Assembly: GCA_910592005.1 (NCBI GenBank)
Contig: CAJVPP010000101.1
Span: 1-48,559, forward strand
Source of the DNA: Funneliformis mosseae
Lineage: Eukaryota > Glomeromycota > Glomeromycetes > Glomerales > Glomeraceae
Direction: 5' to 3'
Length of the DNA: 48,559 nt
This document shows positions 9,537-19,400 of this stretch, in pieces. The notes below the pieces were generated by a model. That model was given only the letters and a program-made list of their open reading frames with translations, did not search any database and was not told the origin of the DNA. How positions within the stretch are numbered: the stretch's first letter is position 1; the number at the start of each line of letters is the position of its first letter. Made by a program: the position numbers and the translations under genes.

Positions 9537-12500
9537 TTTTTTTTTTTTTTCCCTTCATACCCCTCTGATCTATTTTTAATTTTAAACATCAATTTGATTC
9601 TTCATAAAGTTGTTGTCAATCCAATGTTTCGTATTGTATCGATTGGTATGCAACCAAAAATTTTCTTAAATTAATTTACTATAAAAAGAATTAATGCCCC
9701 TTAAACATCAATGCAAGAAAATTTTTGCTGCATTCCACGTTACCTCAAGTCGCACACGAATATAATCGAAATTTTTTCGGTCCGATCTTTCTTGTGGAAC
9801 ACATTTCAAAGGAAATTCCCCAATCGTTTTTAAATATTAATGAGTGATAGCATTTATTTTACACTTTTAGTTTGTGATAATTAGGTAAGTGATTAGCTGA
9901 AACGCACTTGAAACAATTTATGCAAAATATGTAAGAGGTGAAACTTATTTCCATTAAATTATGGAAAGGGCTCCAGAATTTCTAAATTCCATGTGAGAAT
10001 CTAGAAGGGTACCTCGTAGATCCAATTAATCTTACAATTTCCATCGAAGTCTTTTTAATTGACCTTATGGAATTTTCGGAAAAAAATAATAAGGTTTTTG
10101 CTGCGCTCATAAATTGAAATTGTAAATCGCATAGCATTTGTGCGACCGCACTAACGGTTCCCACAAAACCATTTTACCTTGAATTTTTGATATAAAAAAG
10201 AAATTTTAAATTTTTTTTTTTTGAAACAAAGAACCATTCATCGTTGTGCACCTATTAGAATAAATGTTGATATTTGGGATAGGAAAAAAAAAAAAGGTAA
10301 CAATCATGAAACAATTAATTTAAAGTTTACAATGTAATTTCTTAATTTTAATCATAGCATGCAATTATGAAATCGTTCTAACTCGTTCAATCGATATGAA
10401 ATTGAATTTAAACGGATATACACTCGATGAAGAAAGTGATTATAACCTACAAAAAAAAAACAGATGCATGTCTAGATAATCTTTTCTTGTAATCGATGAG
10501 GTCTTTATCGCATTTGGTTACAACCGTTGCTTGAAAAAAAAAAAAAAAGTTTTCGACTCTTTAGGCTCCGTTAAGAAAAATGAATAGAATCTATCAATTA
10601 ATGCATTCTGGAATTGCAAGTACGTAAGCTTGTATTTCATCCATTAATCTTCAAGAATATTTGTATTCTTCATGGCCAGCAATTGAAAAACGATTGGTTT
10701 TAAAGGGTGATTGATTATCGGATCAAATATTCCGATTCGTTACCAATCACCAAAGATTTATTTTTACTTTCCTTTAATATTATCGATATAATCAAGCCAC
10801 TGTTCCTATTTAGTTTATGGCCCCAATGATTGTTATCAAACTAGTCATGTGAACAATGTACGTTGGAATTTTAGTGGTATAAGCTTGTGAGACCTGAGTC
10901 AATAGCAAACAGATTAACCCTATTACATATTTGGTTTCAAAAAGTTGCTTAGCAAATGAATTTCATTGACATATCTATCTATATATCATTTGAGGGAACG
11001 TTTGAGATTAAAATATCTTATTCCTTTTTCGGTAAATTTTGGGTAAATGTTGAACGGCTCTTGTAAATTTTAAGGACATTGGTGGGTCTAACCATATATT
11101 CTTTAATAATATAATTCATTAACTTATCGAATATTAATAGCACATTTTTCTATTATTAACTTTTCAATTCGGTGACTTTTCTGAAACATTATGAACTCCT
11201 AAATATGGCTTACAACACAGTTGAAAATCTGATTGGTTCACATATTTAGGTTTTTACCCAAGTCTATATGTCGGAAATTCCGTCGCAAGATCACGTGTCA
11301 CACCCGGTTGTTTATTTTTCATTTGTCATTTTGTTTTGATAAATATATTTTTTTTAATTTGAAAAAGTATTAAAATCAACCTTGCATTCTCTCTTTTTTT
11401 TTTTTTTGTTTTGTTTTTGTTATGATTTCAAACAAATTAAAAAGTTCTTGGAACGATATAATGTCTTTGGGATTATGCTGCCAAATCTGATTGATTTGTT
11501 TTTTAACGTTGGACGAATCAATAGTTGGATGTTTGTCAGGATTTATGCTCAAAAATTTGTTAATTTGTTGTGCGTTGTTTAAAAATCTAATTTCAATGAG
11601 CACAAAATTTTGAAGTTTTATTATCTTTTAAATATCGTGCATATTTTGTACTTGATCGATCGTGAAATGGCCAATCAAAATTGCTGCGCATCGATTTAAT
11701 CAGTTATGATCGGTTAGAGTGATTGGTTTTCGAAATATTGAGGTTATACGTATTTATTTATTTATTTTTATTTATTTATTTATTTTTAATAAAAAAAAAA
11801 AATTGATCCGTGTTAATACATTTATAGCTTTTATTATCGCAGGAAAAAAAATAAAAGAAAGAAAGAAAGAGAAGAAAGAAAAAAAGAAAGAATAAAGAAA
11901 GAAAGAAAGAAAGAAAGAGAAAATTGAGAAAATGAAAAGATGGATGCGTTCGTAATCTTAGCAGATCAAACTCCTTTAACCTACATTAAACTGGTGTAAC
12001 AGATGTGTAAATTAGTCCGATTATTTGATGATTTCAATAAAATTAATTTGCATTAAAAATTTTCTTTTTACTATTTTAGACCCAAAAGAAATATATATAT
12101 AAAAATAAATTACTAAATTAATTAGCTAAATACTTATCTAAAAAAATTTTTTTTTGGTTCTGATAAGCGTTATCCGACTTACAAGACTTCACCATACCAT
12201 ATCTAAAGATCCACGTAGCTCTATTTCAAATACCAGTCTAACAAGTGTCTATCCTCCCAAGCAAATCCACTACACATGTGACTAGATTATTGGATAGAGG
12301 TTCATAATCCACCGTCCAGTAAAAACAATCGATGATTATTAAAAAAATAAGGAAAATTTATTAGCCGGCAAGGTGCATTTAAAAACAATGTCTATCTCTG
12401 AATATCAAGAATTTTGAAGTTAAAACGGATTTATCGAATTTAGTCTAAATAAGACAATTTACACCAAGTAAATTATGCTTAAATTTTTAGAACAGCTTAT

Positions 12501-12813
12501 TGGACTTCGCCACTCAGAGTAATGTATACCTTTGACATTCAAGAAATTTATAATCAAGATTAAAAGGTAATATAGAATGTAAATTGATATTTATTAAAAT
12601 GATAAATGATATTTCATTATTGTAATAATTGGATAGTTTTATTTGATCTAAATAAGAAATTTTATCAAGGTCAACGTGATAAAAATAAAATAAAATAACT
12701 CGTCTATGAATAAATAAAGTTGGTGATAAATCATGTAAATTGATAATAATATATTAATGAAGTTAAGCTAATATTAAAAAGCTATTCTATAAAATAAGTA
12801 CGACTAATACTAA
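9537..12813. other. long intergenic spacer in the secreted-protein cluster
   Basis: About 3.3 kb between paralogues 1 and 2. It holds (TTTA)n and (GAAA)n microsatellites near 11.75-11.92 kb and many homopolymer runs. The open frames 9982-10164 and 11376-11603 on the minus strand have no signal peptide, domain or splice partner that I recognise. Confidence 0.5.
11752..11920. repeat. (TTTA)n and (GAAA)n microsatellites
   Basis: TTTA tandem repeats occupy about 11752-11788, and imperfect GAAA repeats occupy about 11851-11920, with an A run and unique sequence between them. Confidence 0.85.
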
Positions 12814-13444
12814 TTACTTTTCATCCTTGGCGATGAACATTCCAGATTCACTTTGGACATGATAATACTTATAATGAAGAGAGGCGATAAGATAATATTT
12901 GGCGTCATTATTGGCTCACACTTTATCAATCAAGTAAAGAAAGACAGTCGGATGATTGTATATCTAGGATAAAATTTGATAATTTATAAATTAAAGTTAA
13001 TGATTTTATCGAAATTCTAAAGAAATAATAACAATAACCAATTACTTACATATTCCTGTTCAACGATGGTATCAATTATTTTGTTGGCGCCGATACTGAA
13101 AATTTCGACGGTGGTCATCAAATAATAACCTAAAAATTGATTTTCGATAAAAAGAAACGCATTAAAATAAAAGAACATTTTTTAAAAAAAAAAACAAGTT
13201 TTAAAATAAAAATAATGAGACTTTGATTTTAAACATTACCATATTTTTTCATACAATCCTTGGGGACGACAAAATCCGCAACTTGAGTGCTATTAATCAT
13301 ATACATGATACCATCAACAGGTTTCTTAAATTCAATATTTTGACAATACTTGTAAAATTCATCTTTTTTGTATTCAGATGGAGTGGAGAAACCAATTGAA
13401 GCCAAAAGGGCAACAATCAAAAGAATGGTGGCTGAAAATTTCAT
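12814..13444 (-). pseudogene. small secreted protein 2, nonsense codon in last exon
   Basis: Paralogue of secreted protein 1 with the same structure: minus-strand exons 13240-13444, 13050-13129 and 12814-12963 (435 nt to the original stop). Exon 2 is exactly 80 nt, as in copy 1. It keeps the signal peptide (MKFSATILLIVALLAS), INSTQVADFV and the VEIFSIG segment. Two changes matter. The exon-2 Cys (KCVD in copy 1) is Ile here. In exon 3 the Trp of KVWANND is a TGA (12916-12918), which ends the product about 34 residues early, after which the frame continues open to the ancestral TAA. An alternative Met lies three codons upstream at 13453. It could still make a truncated secreted protein, or the TGA could be an assembly error. 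Confidence 0.75.
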
Positions 13445-13578
13445 TTTGCTCATCAAGGTAAGGAAGGTTATGTGAAAGAATTTTTTTTTTTTTTTTTTTT
13501 TTTTGATGAATCCTTTAACAGGATTTTTTTTATTGTTCTTTATTAAAAGTGAAGAACGGATTGAAAGTGAAAATATAG

Positions 13579-13588
13579 CGTTTATATA
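13579..13588 (-). promoter_or_regulatory. TATA box of secreted protein 2
   Basis: The minus strand reads GGTATATAAACGC across 13578-13590, about 140 nt upstream of the start codon. TTCTTCACTTTT follows at about 13545-13556, a probable start-site region shared with copies 1 and 3. Confidence 0.6.
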
Positions 13589-14532
13589 CCTTTTCTCTTC
13601 AAAATACTTTGCTTTTTTTTTCATTCCGGAATTATATTAATTCATTCTAAAAAAAGAATTCATTAAATACTTCATCTGTTAAATTGTTGTTTTCGTTTAT
13701 AACTTTTTGATTATCGGTGAAATTTTATTTTGATCACGAATTTGTCAAATTTACCACAAGGTAGTGATCATCATTTATTTACTTTCTAAAAATAGGGAAA
13801 CTGACTTAGATATGACACCATTTAACACTATTTGGGACTTACCATTATGTAATACTGGTACGGTACGATTATTTATATTAACCCTCACAACACTTCAAAC
13901 ATTTTTGAAATTAAATTCAAGGGGCAGAAGTTTTATGTCGTACTCTAAAATGGAAAAAGATTTTTCTCTTTTAATTAATTGTTTTATTTATTTGTTGAAA
14001 AAATTTAAATTATCATAAAAGAAGTTGCTAAATTATCCGATTTCGTTAATCTGACGCAAAAAAAAAAAACTATTCATCAATCTAAAATTGTACGTTCATT
14101 TAATAGGAATACGAATTACGGTCAGATACAATTATTTATCATCAATATTATAGTTAAACCTAAAGACCAATCAAAAAATCAAAATCACCGAGCTTTCGTT
14201 CTAACAAATTTCGGACATTGGCAAAATTTACTGCCGAAAATAAAAGTTTTCAACACGTTTAAAAAAATAAAATTTGATAGAGGCAGAATGATTTGCTATC
14301 TGTTATGACTCGTGATGTTTTTTTTAACACATTTTGGCTGTTATAACTTTATCCAATGAATATACTTTTTTTCAAATGAATTGGAAAATTGTTGCGATCT
14401 TTTCAAGATATGGGTTAGATTATAAAAGCAAAGGAAGAAAATCAAATTTTGAAATGGAAATTACAGAAAAAAAATATATCGATAAAAGAACGAATCTATT
14501 ATTTTATAATGGATACGACTAACTAATCAATT
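13589..14532. other. intergenic, no confident gene
   Basis: Spacer between the copy-2 promoter and the exon-3 remnant of copy 3. Plus-strand frames 13764-14018 (84 codons) and 14334-14522 (62 codons) are open but show no domain, signal peptide or paralogue in the window, and I would not call them genes. Confidence 0.4.
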
Positions 14533-14622
14533 TAATAATGATACTTTTTTCCTTGTCATCCACGGTGATGAAAATTCCGGATTTATCTTGGACGTGATAA
14601 TGGGCTATTAGGTCACACTGCA
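14533..14622 (-). pseudogene. secreted protein 3, detached exon-3 remnant
   Basis: Read on the minus strand, this stretch encodes YHVQDKSGIFITVDDKEKS. It aligns with the end of exon 3 of copies 1 and 2 (YHVQSESGMFIAKDEK in copy 2). The 5' half of exon 3 and all of exon 2 are missing. It lies about 1.95 kb from the matching exon 1, and the space between is filled by a MITE and a Crinkler-type relic, so the gene was split by insertion and deletion. Confidence 0.7.
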
Positions 14623-14719
14623 CACATGTTAAAAAAATAAAGCCCCGTGAGCAAAATACCCATAAACAAGTCAATTAATTATTTTAATACGCTTACCCAA
14701 CATATTTCACAAACCATAT

Positions 14720-14881
14720 GAGCGCTTTGCAGTAGAAATGGAGGAAACTACCAAAAAAAATTTTTTTTTTTTTTGAGTTAATGTTAAATCTGGATTTATT
14801 TTACTGAATAAAATAATATTTAGCTTATAAAGTAAAAAAAATTTTTTTGCGAGTTTCCTCCCTTTCTACTGCAAAGCGCCC
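14720..14881. mobile_element. MITE family A, copy 1
   Basis: A 162-bp element with about 30-bp terminal inverted repeats. The left end is GAGCGCTTTGCAGTAGAAAT followed by GGAGGAAACT, and the right end is its near-perfect reverse complement. ATAT flanks both sides (14716-14719 and 14882-14885), a likely target duplication. It has no coding capacity. The interior has an A/T run and TTGAGTTAATGTTAAATCTG, which is shared in inverse orientation with copy 2 at 42.4 kb. Confidence 0.85.
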
Positions 14882-14984
14882 ATATTATATTTTTCTGTTA
14901 TATTAATATTCTCATAGAAAGAGGTGTACCATTATTAATCCGTCGATAGAGCTATAAATCGATTTTTAAAGAATATTGATTAAC

Positions 14985-16285
14985 ATCCAAAGTGGGATGT
15001 ATATTCTGGGCAAAAGTGGTATGACAAAATAAAATTTGATATCATCAATATCATCTAATGCTAACCGCTCATTTTAATAGGGTGGTTATTGGCGATTATC
15101 ATCTGAAAAAGTTTATTTGGGGGAAAATTTTTATCCACTGGTTGATAGTATTTCCATTTTAGATTACACTGATATTACTTTTAAAAAGGTCATTCTGCCT
15201 GTTAATAGTGAGGTTTCCTCTATATCATTGAATCCTAAAGAATGAGTCTTGAAAATTCCTCCATCTCGTAGCACCTGATGAGCAATCTGTTCAAATGATA
15301 TGCCCAATAACGAATTACTAATTCCTGACTTTAAGCTTAAAAATGTTTCAGTACGCAAATTTGTTCCTTATATTTTCTTCGAGCTTCTCAGTCACTTCTT
15401 TATTAACATAGTCGGAGGCAAATCTTATATTTTTTTTGTATAGGTTTCTTCACCGTCTCGATCCAGCATGAATATCACTTGAACTAGATCTAAATCCATT
15501 TCATTTTCGTCCTTTACAACCTCTTCATAAGTGAATGGGAAATTTATATAGATGTGTACGAGCTTGTGGCTAACATCTGTACCTGTAGAGTCACCAATAT
15601 AATTAAATATATCCATGTTACATTTTTTAATCGCTTTATCAAGCTGTTTTTGATGATCTTCTTCATCAGCCTGTTCTAAAACGAACCGAGGAACTCCAAA
15701 AACAATTCTTCAACCTTTTCTTCTTTTCTTTTTCAACATAAATGAAAATTTTATCCCTGCAGTCATCAATCTCTTTTCGTTTCCAAACTGGCATGATCCG
15801 TATTGTTAAAAACCTAAACTTGTCAAATTCTCTATAGATATCCTTTCTAGGCGAACATAAAAGAATAGTTATGTCATTAGCTTTAACCGGTTTCTTGCCA
15901 TCAACAATATGCCATGCATCTGAGTTTTTCTGATTAATTCAATAACTATGCTGGAAGTACAAAAGACATTATTCTTATCAAAGATAATTACACTTTTCAA
16001 AGCATGGTGATTGTATATAGTTACAATAATATTTTGTGAAATTAGATAATAGCCGAATAAAGTCTTTCTGACATCCGGATTACCGCTGATACGTAGTCTT
16101 TTTTTCGTTTATCAAATGCAATCTTTACCGAATCGCGGTATCATTTACGGATATACAGAATTGAAACTTCATCTTTATCTCCTAAAAAATGGATGCCCTC
16201 AGGCAGTTGGAGGAATTCTCCGCGTTCAACATTTTTGTCCTTTAGGGCATTCCAAAATATGTTCGCGCCTTCATCGCCTGTATAA
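14985..16285 (-). pseudogene. decayed Crinkler-type (CRN) P-loop effector gene
   Basis: Minus-strand fragments in shifting frames match the order of a CRN-like ATPase effector. After an acceptor at about 16283 come FWNALKD, LPEGIHFLGDKD and LYIRK. A degenerate Walker A region follows (ISGNPDVRKT, where GxxGxGKT is expected) with FGYYL. Next are MPVWKRKEIDDC and GVPRFVLEQA, then NYIGDSTGTDVSHKLVH and, in the C-terminal part, FEQIAHQVLRDGG, YYQPVDKNF and KFYFVIPL. Stops and frameshifts occur at about 16172, 16090 and 15420, and a deletion near 15130. Members of this family are large intracellular or secreted proteins expanded in Glomeromycotina. This copy cannot make a full product. The recognition comes from remembered family motifs. 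Confidence 0.7.
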
Positions 16286-16577
16286 AAATAAGGTACAGGT
16301 TATATTCAAAATGATATTTATATAAATAAAGGTTAACGCGTCACGTTCGTTGTTGACCAATCATTACGACGCAAAGGCTTATTTTGATGTTCATCTAAAT
16401 TTGGTTAGGAGACCAAAAAAGGCAAAGTTAGTTAATGCGCACTGAATATTCAAAAAGTTGTTCACGTTATCTTCTTAGAACATACTGGTTTTCAAGAAAA
16501 TCTTCCTTAAAAAGCCACGTTTCTCTTCAAGCGTTTGGCAAGTATTAAGAAAGCTTAAAAAAAATTTTAATGTCTAC
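16286..16577. other. junction DNA between CRN relic and secreted protein 3 exon 1
   Basis: About 290 bp with less extreme AT content. It may hold the decayed 5' part of the CRN relic (an intron ending in TACAG lies at its left edge). I found no intact CRN N-terminus and no exon 2 of the secreted protein. Confidence 0.4.
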
Positions 16578-16790
16578 CGAATTTTTCAATACAATCTTTG
16601 GGGAAAGCAACATCTGCAACTTGAGTGCTATTGATCTTATAAATGATGCCATCGACGGGTTTCTTAAATTCAATTTTTGACAAATTTTGTAAAAATTATT
16701 TTCGTATTCTTTTTTGTATTCGGTTGGAACAGAGAATACAATTGGAGCCAAAAGAGCAACCATCAAGAGAATGATGGCTGAAAATTTCAT
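16578..16790 (-). pseudogene. small secreted protein 3, frameshifted exon 1
   Basis: It starts MKFSAIILLMVALLAP with an intact signal peptide and aligns with copies 1 and 2. After the KICQ segment one base is missing compared with copy 2 (around 16674-16678, CAAAATATTG in copy 2 against CAAAAATTG here). The original frame continues one phase off with KKPVDGIIYKINSTQVAD to a weak donor (GTAGAC at 16572-16577). The unshifted frame runs to a stop at 16545. With exon 2 absent and exon 3 displaced, this is a pseudogene. Confidence 0.75.
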
Positions 16791-16935
16791 TTTTGTTGAT
16801 TTCTTCAAAGTAATCAAAAGGGAGGTTTAAAGTGCTAGTACGAAAAGAATTTTTTTAAAAAGGAAATTATTTCTTCAAGATCCTTTTTTTTTTATCCATT
16901 GAAAAAAGTGAAGAGCTTGAAGGTAAAAATTAAGC

Positions 16936-16945
16936 GTTTATATAC
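16936..16945 (-). promoter_or_regulatory. TATA box of secreted protein 3
   Basis: The minus strand reads AGTATATAAACGCTTAAT across this position, about 150 nt upstream of the Met codon. CTCTTCACTTTTTTC follows at about 16898-16912. The block is nearly identical to that of copy 2, although the gene it serves is broken. Confidence 0.6.
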
Positions 16946-17071
16946 TTTTTCTTCACACTAAATTTCTTTTGCTTTTAGTTTTGATCTGATCATTTAAAAT
17001 TTCAATGATTGCGAGAATAAAAAATAGAAATTCAGGGATTCAAAACCAAAATATATTTAGACAGGAGACAT

Positions 17072-17305
17072 TTGACAACATACAATAAATATATCGTATT
17101 TTTACATTGCATATTAATTAAATGCTTTGTAATACAGTATATAGGAATGTCTAAATCTAATAAATGCTCATTACGAGATGGTGGTACATGTGATGACCTT
17201 AATAACGGCACAGCCCTTGTAACGAATAATATCAAAATTCCTGAAACGAACCTTAATATGAATTTTGTTGGGAAAGAGTTTGACGACATCACTATAATAA
17301 ATTAA
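17072..17305 (+). CDS. hypothetical ORF, 52-77 residues
   Basis: An open frame with a likely internal start at 17147 (MSKSNKCSLRDGG). Codon use looks plausible, but no domain is recognised, and it ends six bases before the next ORF. The segment around NFVGKEFDD could be the start of a larger protein broken by the stop at 17303. Treat it as a possible fragment. Confidence 0.25.
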   Translation: MTTYNKYIVFLHCILIKCFVIQYIGMSKSNKCSLRDGGTCDDLNNGTALVTNNIKIPETNLNMNFVGKEFDDITIIN

Positions 17306-17311
17306 TAGTGA

Positions 17312-17569
17312 ATGGAATCATCTGATCCAGATGAATTTAAAAAAATGTTAGAAAGGGAAGAACCAAATTACAGGGATTTTTTGATGAGTTTGTTGCTAGT
17401 ACAAATCCCCAAAAGAACAAATCAACAAAATAAAAAGAAACTTATTATAATGTGTTATCCTTTACTGGATTTAATGATATTTATTAGTGACGTAAAGAGG
17501 AAATTGAATGCATCAGGAGGTAAAAAAAAACGGTATGATACTGCGCCAAACTTTGAGGCATGTGATTAA
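17312..17569 (+). pseudogene. hypothetical ORF, possible fragment of a lineage-specific family
   Basis: 85 codons, starting MESSDPDEFKKMLEREE. The part QQNKKKLIIMCYPLLDLMIF reminds me of a Leu/Cys-Tyr-rich segment in large uncharacterised repeat-associated proteins of Glomeromycotina, but I cannot name the family. The reading ends in a Lys-rich tail and a stop with no splice partner. Likely a degraded fragment. Confidence 0.25.
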
Positions 17570-17625
17570 AACAAGTTGTTGACGATCACGATTTTGATAA
17601 TAATGGTTAGCCCGCGTTTTTTGGA

Positions 17626-17700
17626 ATGAGACGTCAAAAAAGATCTAGTGATGCAATAACTCGCAATTCCACGAGTAATTTTATTTCCGAGAAGCGTTAA
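17626..17700 (+). other. possible 24-codon upstream ORF before the RING-Ubl gene
   Basis: ATG at 17626 opens a 24-codon frame (MRRQKRSSDA…) that ends with TAA at 17698-17700, only two bases before the RING gene ATG at 17703. If it lies in the transcript it could limit initiation at the main ORF. There is no evidence for where transcription starts. Confidence 0.3.
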
Positions 17701-17702
17701 AG

Positions 17703-18331
17703 ATGGATTTGCTTGAATATCTACAATGCGTCGTGTGTAGGGAGTTAAAGCCTAATCCTCAAGAAACAAAATGTTGTAACAAACTTTTCTGTTTAGAGTG
17801 TTTCCAAAGTTTGACAAACACAAGAGTTTGTTCAATCTGCCAACAAGAAACTAGCTTCGTTGAAAACACCTTTGCATCTCAATTGATCAACATTAAGCTC
17901 AGCGATGATTCCATGTTCGAAGATGACTTCAATATTATCAGAACAAATTTACCACAAACGATACTCAATAGGGCCAGTAACTATTTATCGCGAATGACCC
18001 CTAATTCTGATAGGAATCGTTCCGATCCTAATGCTTTTTACATCACAATATTAAACTTGGAAGATAGAAGAATCAAGATCTTTGTTGAAAAAAGCGATAC
18101 AATCAAAATCATCAAGTACAAGTTCGAACAAAAAGATGGTAGGATATTTTTATTTTATGAAAAAGAAAAGAGATCATGCATTTAATAATAAACATTTCTC
18201 CAGGCACGGCTCCTGAACATCAGCGGTTAATTTTCCGGGGTAAACAATTAGAAGACCATTTAACCATTTCACATTACAAAATCGAGACGGATAGTGTTAT
18301 ACATTTTGTGAAACGTTATAATGGATCGTAG
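17703..18331 (+). CDS. RING finger / ubiquitin-like domain fusion protein (two exons)
   Basis: Predicted E3-type ubiquitin-pathway adaptor. Exons are 17703-18138 and 18204-18331 (564 nt, 187 residues), and the 65-nt intron runs GTAGGA…CCAG. Residues 9-48 are a RING: CVVC, then KCCNKLFCLEC, then CSIC. The usual His ligand position is Lys (CNKLFC), and an extra adjacent Cys is present. A linker of about 60 residues follows. Residues 112-187 are a clear ubiquitin fold: ITILNLEDRRIKIFVEKSDT, then across the splice EHQRLIFRGKQLED and VIHFVKRYNGS. It ends NGS, not GG, so it is unlikely to be conjugated and may instead serve to bind the proteasome or another receptor. Retaining the intron would give a 160-residue protein with half a Ubl. 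RING-first, Ubl-last order differs from Parkin-type proteins. Confidence 0.87.
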
Positions 18332-19400
18332 AAAGTTGTCTCCCCACTATTTGACTTGGCTATTTACTAGTTAAGAATTTATTACTTTTTATTTTATTTT
18401 CTGTTTACTTTTACACGATGATATTTCGCGATTTTATTAAATTGTTTACATGTATATCATATGGTATGGTGCAATAAAGTTATTGCCGAAACATAAAAAA
18501 TACATATACAATCACATGATGCGAATACTATTACATTATCTTCGCCGGGATTAAATAATCCTGTAGTCATCATCCACATCTTTTTTGAAAACGATCATCA
18601 TCTGATTTTAAAACTTAAGATCATTGTTTCATAGACACTTCAAATAATTATACAACATAAATGTTTGTCATTTAGGATTAGATTTGGATGAAATTGGATT
18701 ATTAGGATCGTTAATGTTAGGATATTAAGATCATGACTCCTTTTGCTTTTCCTAGTTATAAAATGTATAGTTAGAAAAAAGTTGTACAAAAAAATTTATT
18801 GCTAACCTTATGATTCATTCTAGAAATAACTTTATCAAGTAAATCTCCCGATTCATAAGCTCTAAAGCCTAATGCGGCCTACTCATCAAAGAAATTTATC
18901 AGATAATAAAAGATCCAAGTACAATTACATCTTTAGTCTGATCGCTTTTTTAAACAAAAACAAACCAAATTTCGACGATCTGGAGATTTAAATTTTCTAC
19001 AATATATGCATTTTTAATAATGCTATTATAAAGAACAATAAACTCACCTTTTTGAGTATCATCATACTTTTATTATGCGTTCTATGCTTTGACGAGAAAT
19101 ATATCTTGTGATACAAATACTATCACTTTATTAATGATCTACATCTATATTGTAAAGAAACTTCATTGGTCTATAATCACGTGAGAGATCACGTGCCGAA
19201 ATTTTCATAATGCTTCGCTACGTTTATATTTATTTTTTATGATTATCATTATTATCAGTTTAATCGATTATTAATTATTAATTACATTGTTAAAATAAAC
19301 CCGATGAATAATCTTAGATAATAAGAATAATAAGGATATAATTTACTACAGTACCTTATAAATTTTGGCCGAAATTATAGTTGTAATAAATATCATGTAA
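18332..19400. other. 3' flank and intergenic DNA
   Basis: Moderately AT-rich spacer without a recognised gene. It contains a pair of CACGTG palindromes at 19178-19183 and 19190-19195. Composition becomes much more AT-rich after about 19.4 kb, marking the border of the repeat block. Confidence 0.5.
19178..19195. promoter_or_regulatory. two CACGTG palindromes 12 bp apart
   Basis: ATCACGTGAGAG and ATCACGTGCC follow one another, placing two perfect CACGTG sites on nearly the same DNA face. CACGTG is the core site of many fungal bHLH regulators. No adjacent gene is identified, so this is only a candidate. Confidence 0.3.

Noticed and set aside
11376..11603. 75-codon minus-strand ORF considered as an HMG-box fragment
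   Set aside because: Spacing of aromatic and basic residues does not fit an HMG box, and there are no flanking exons.
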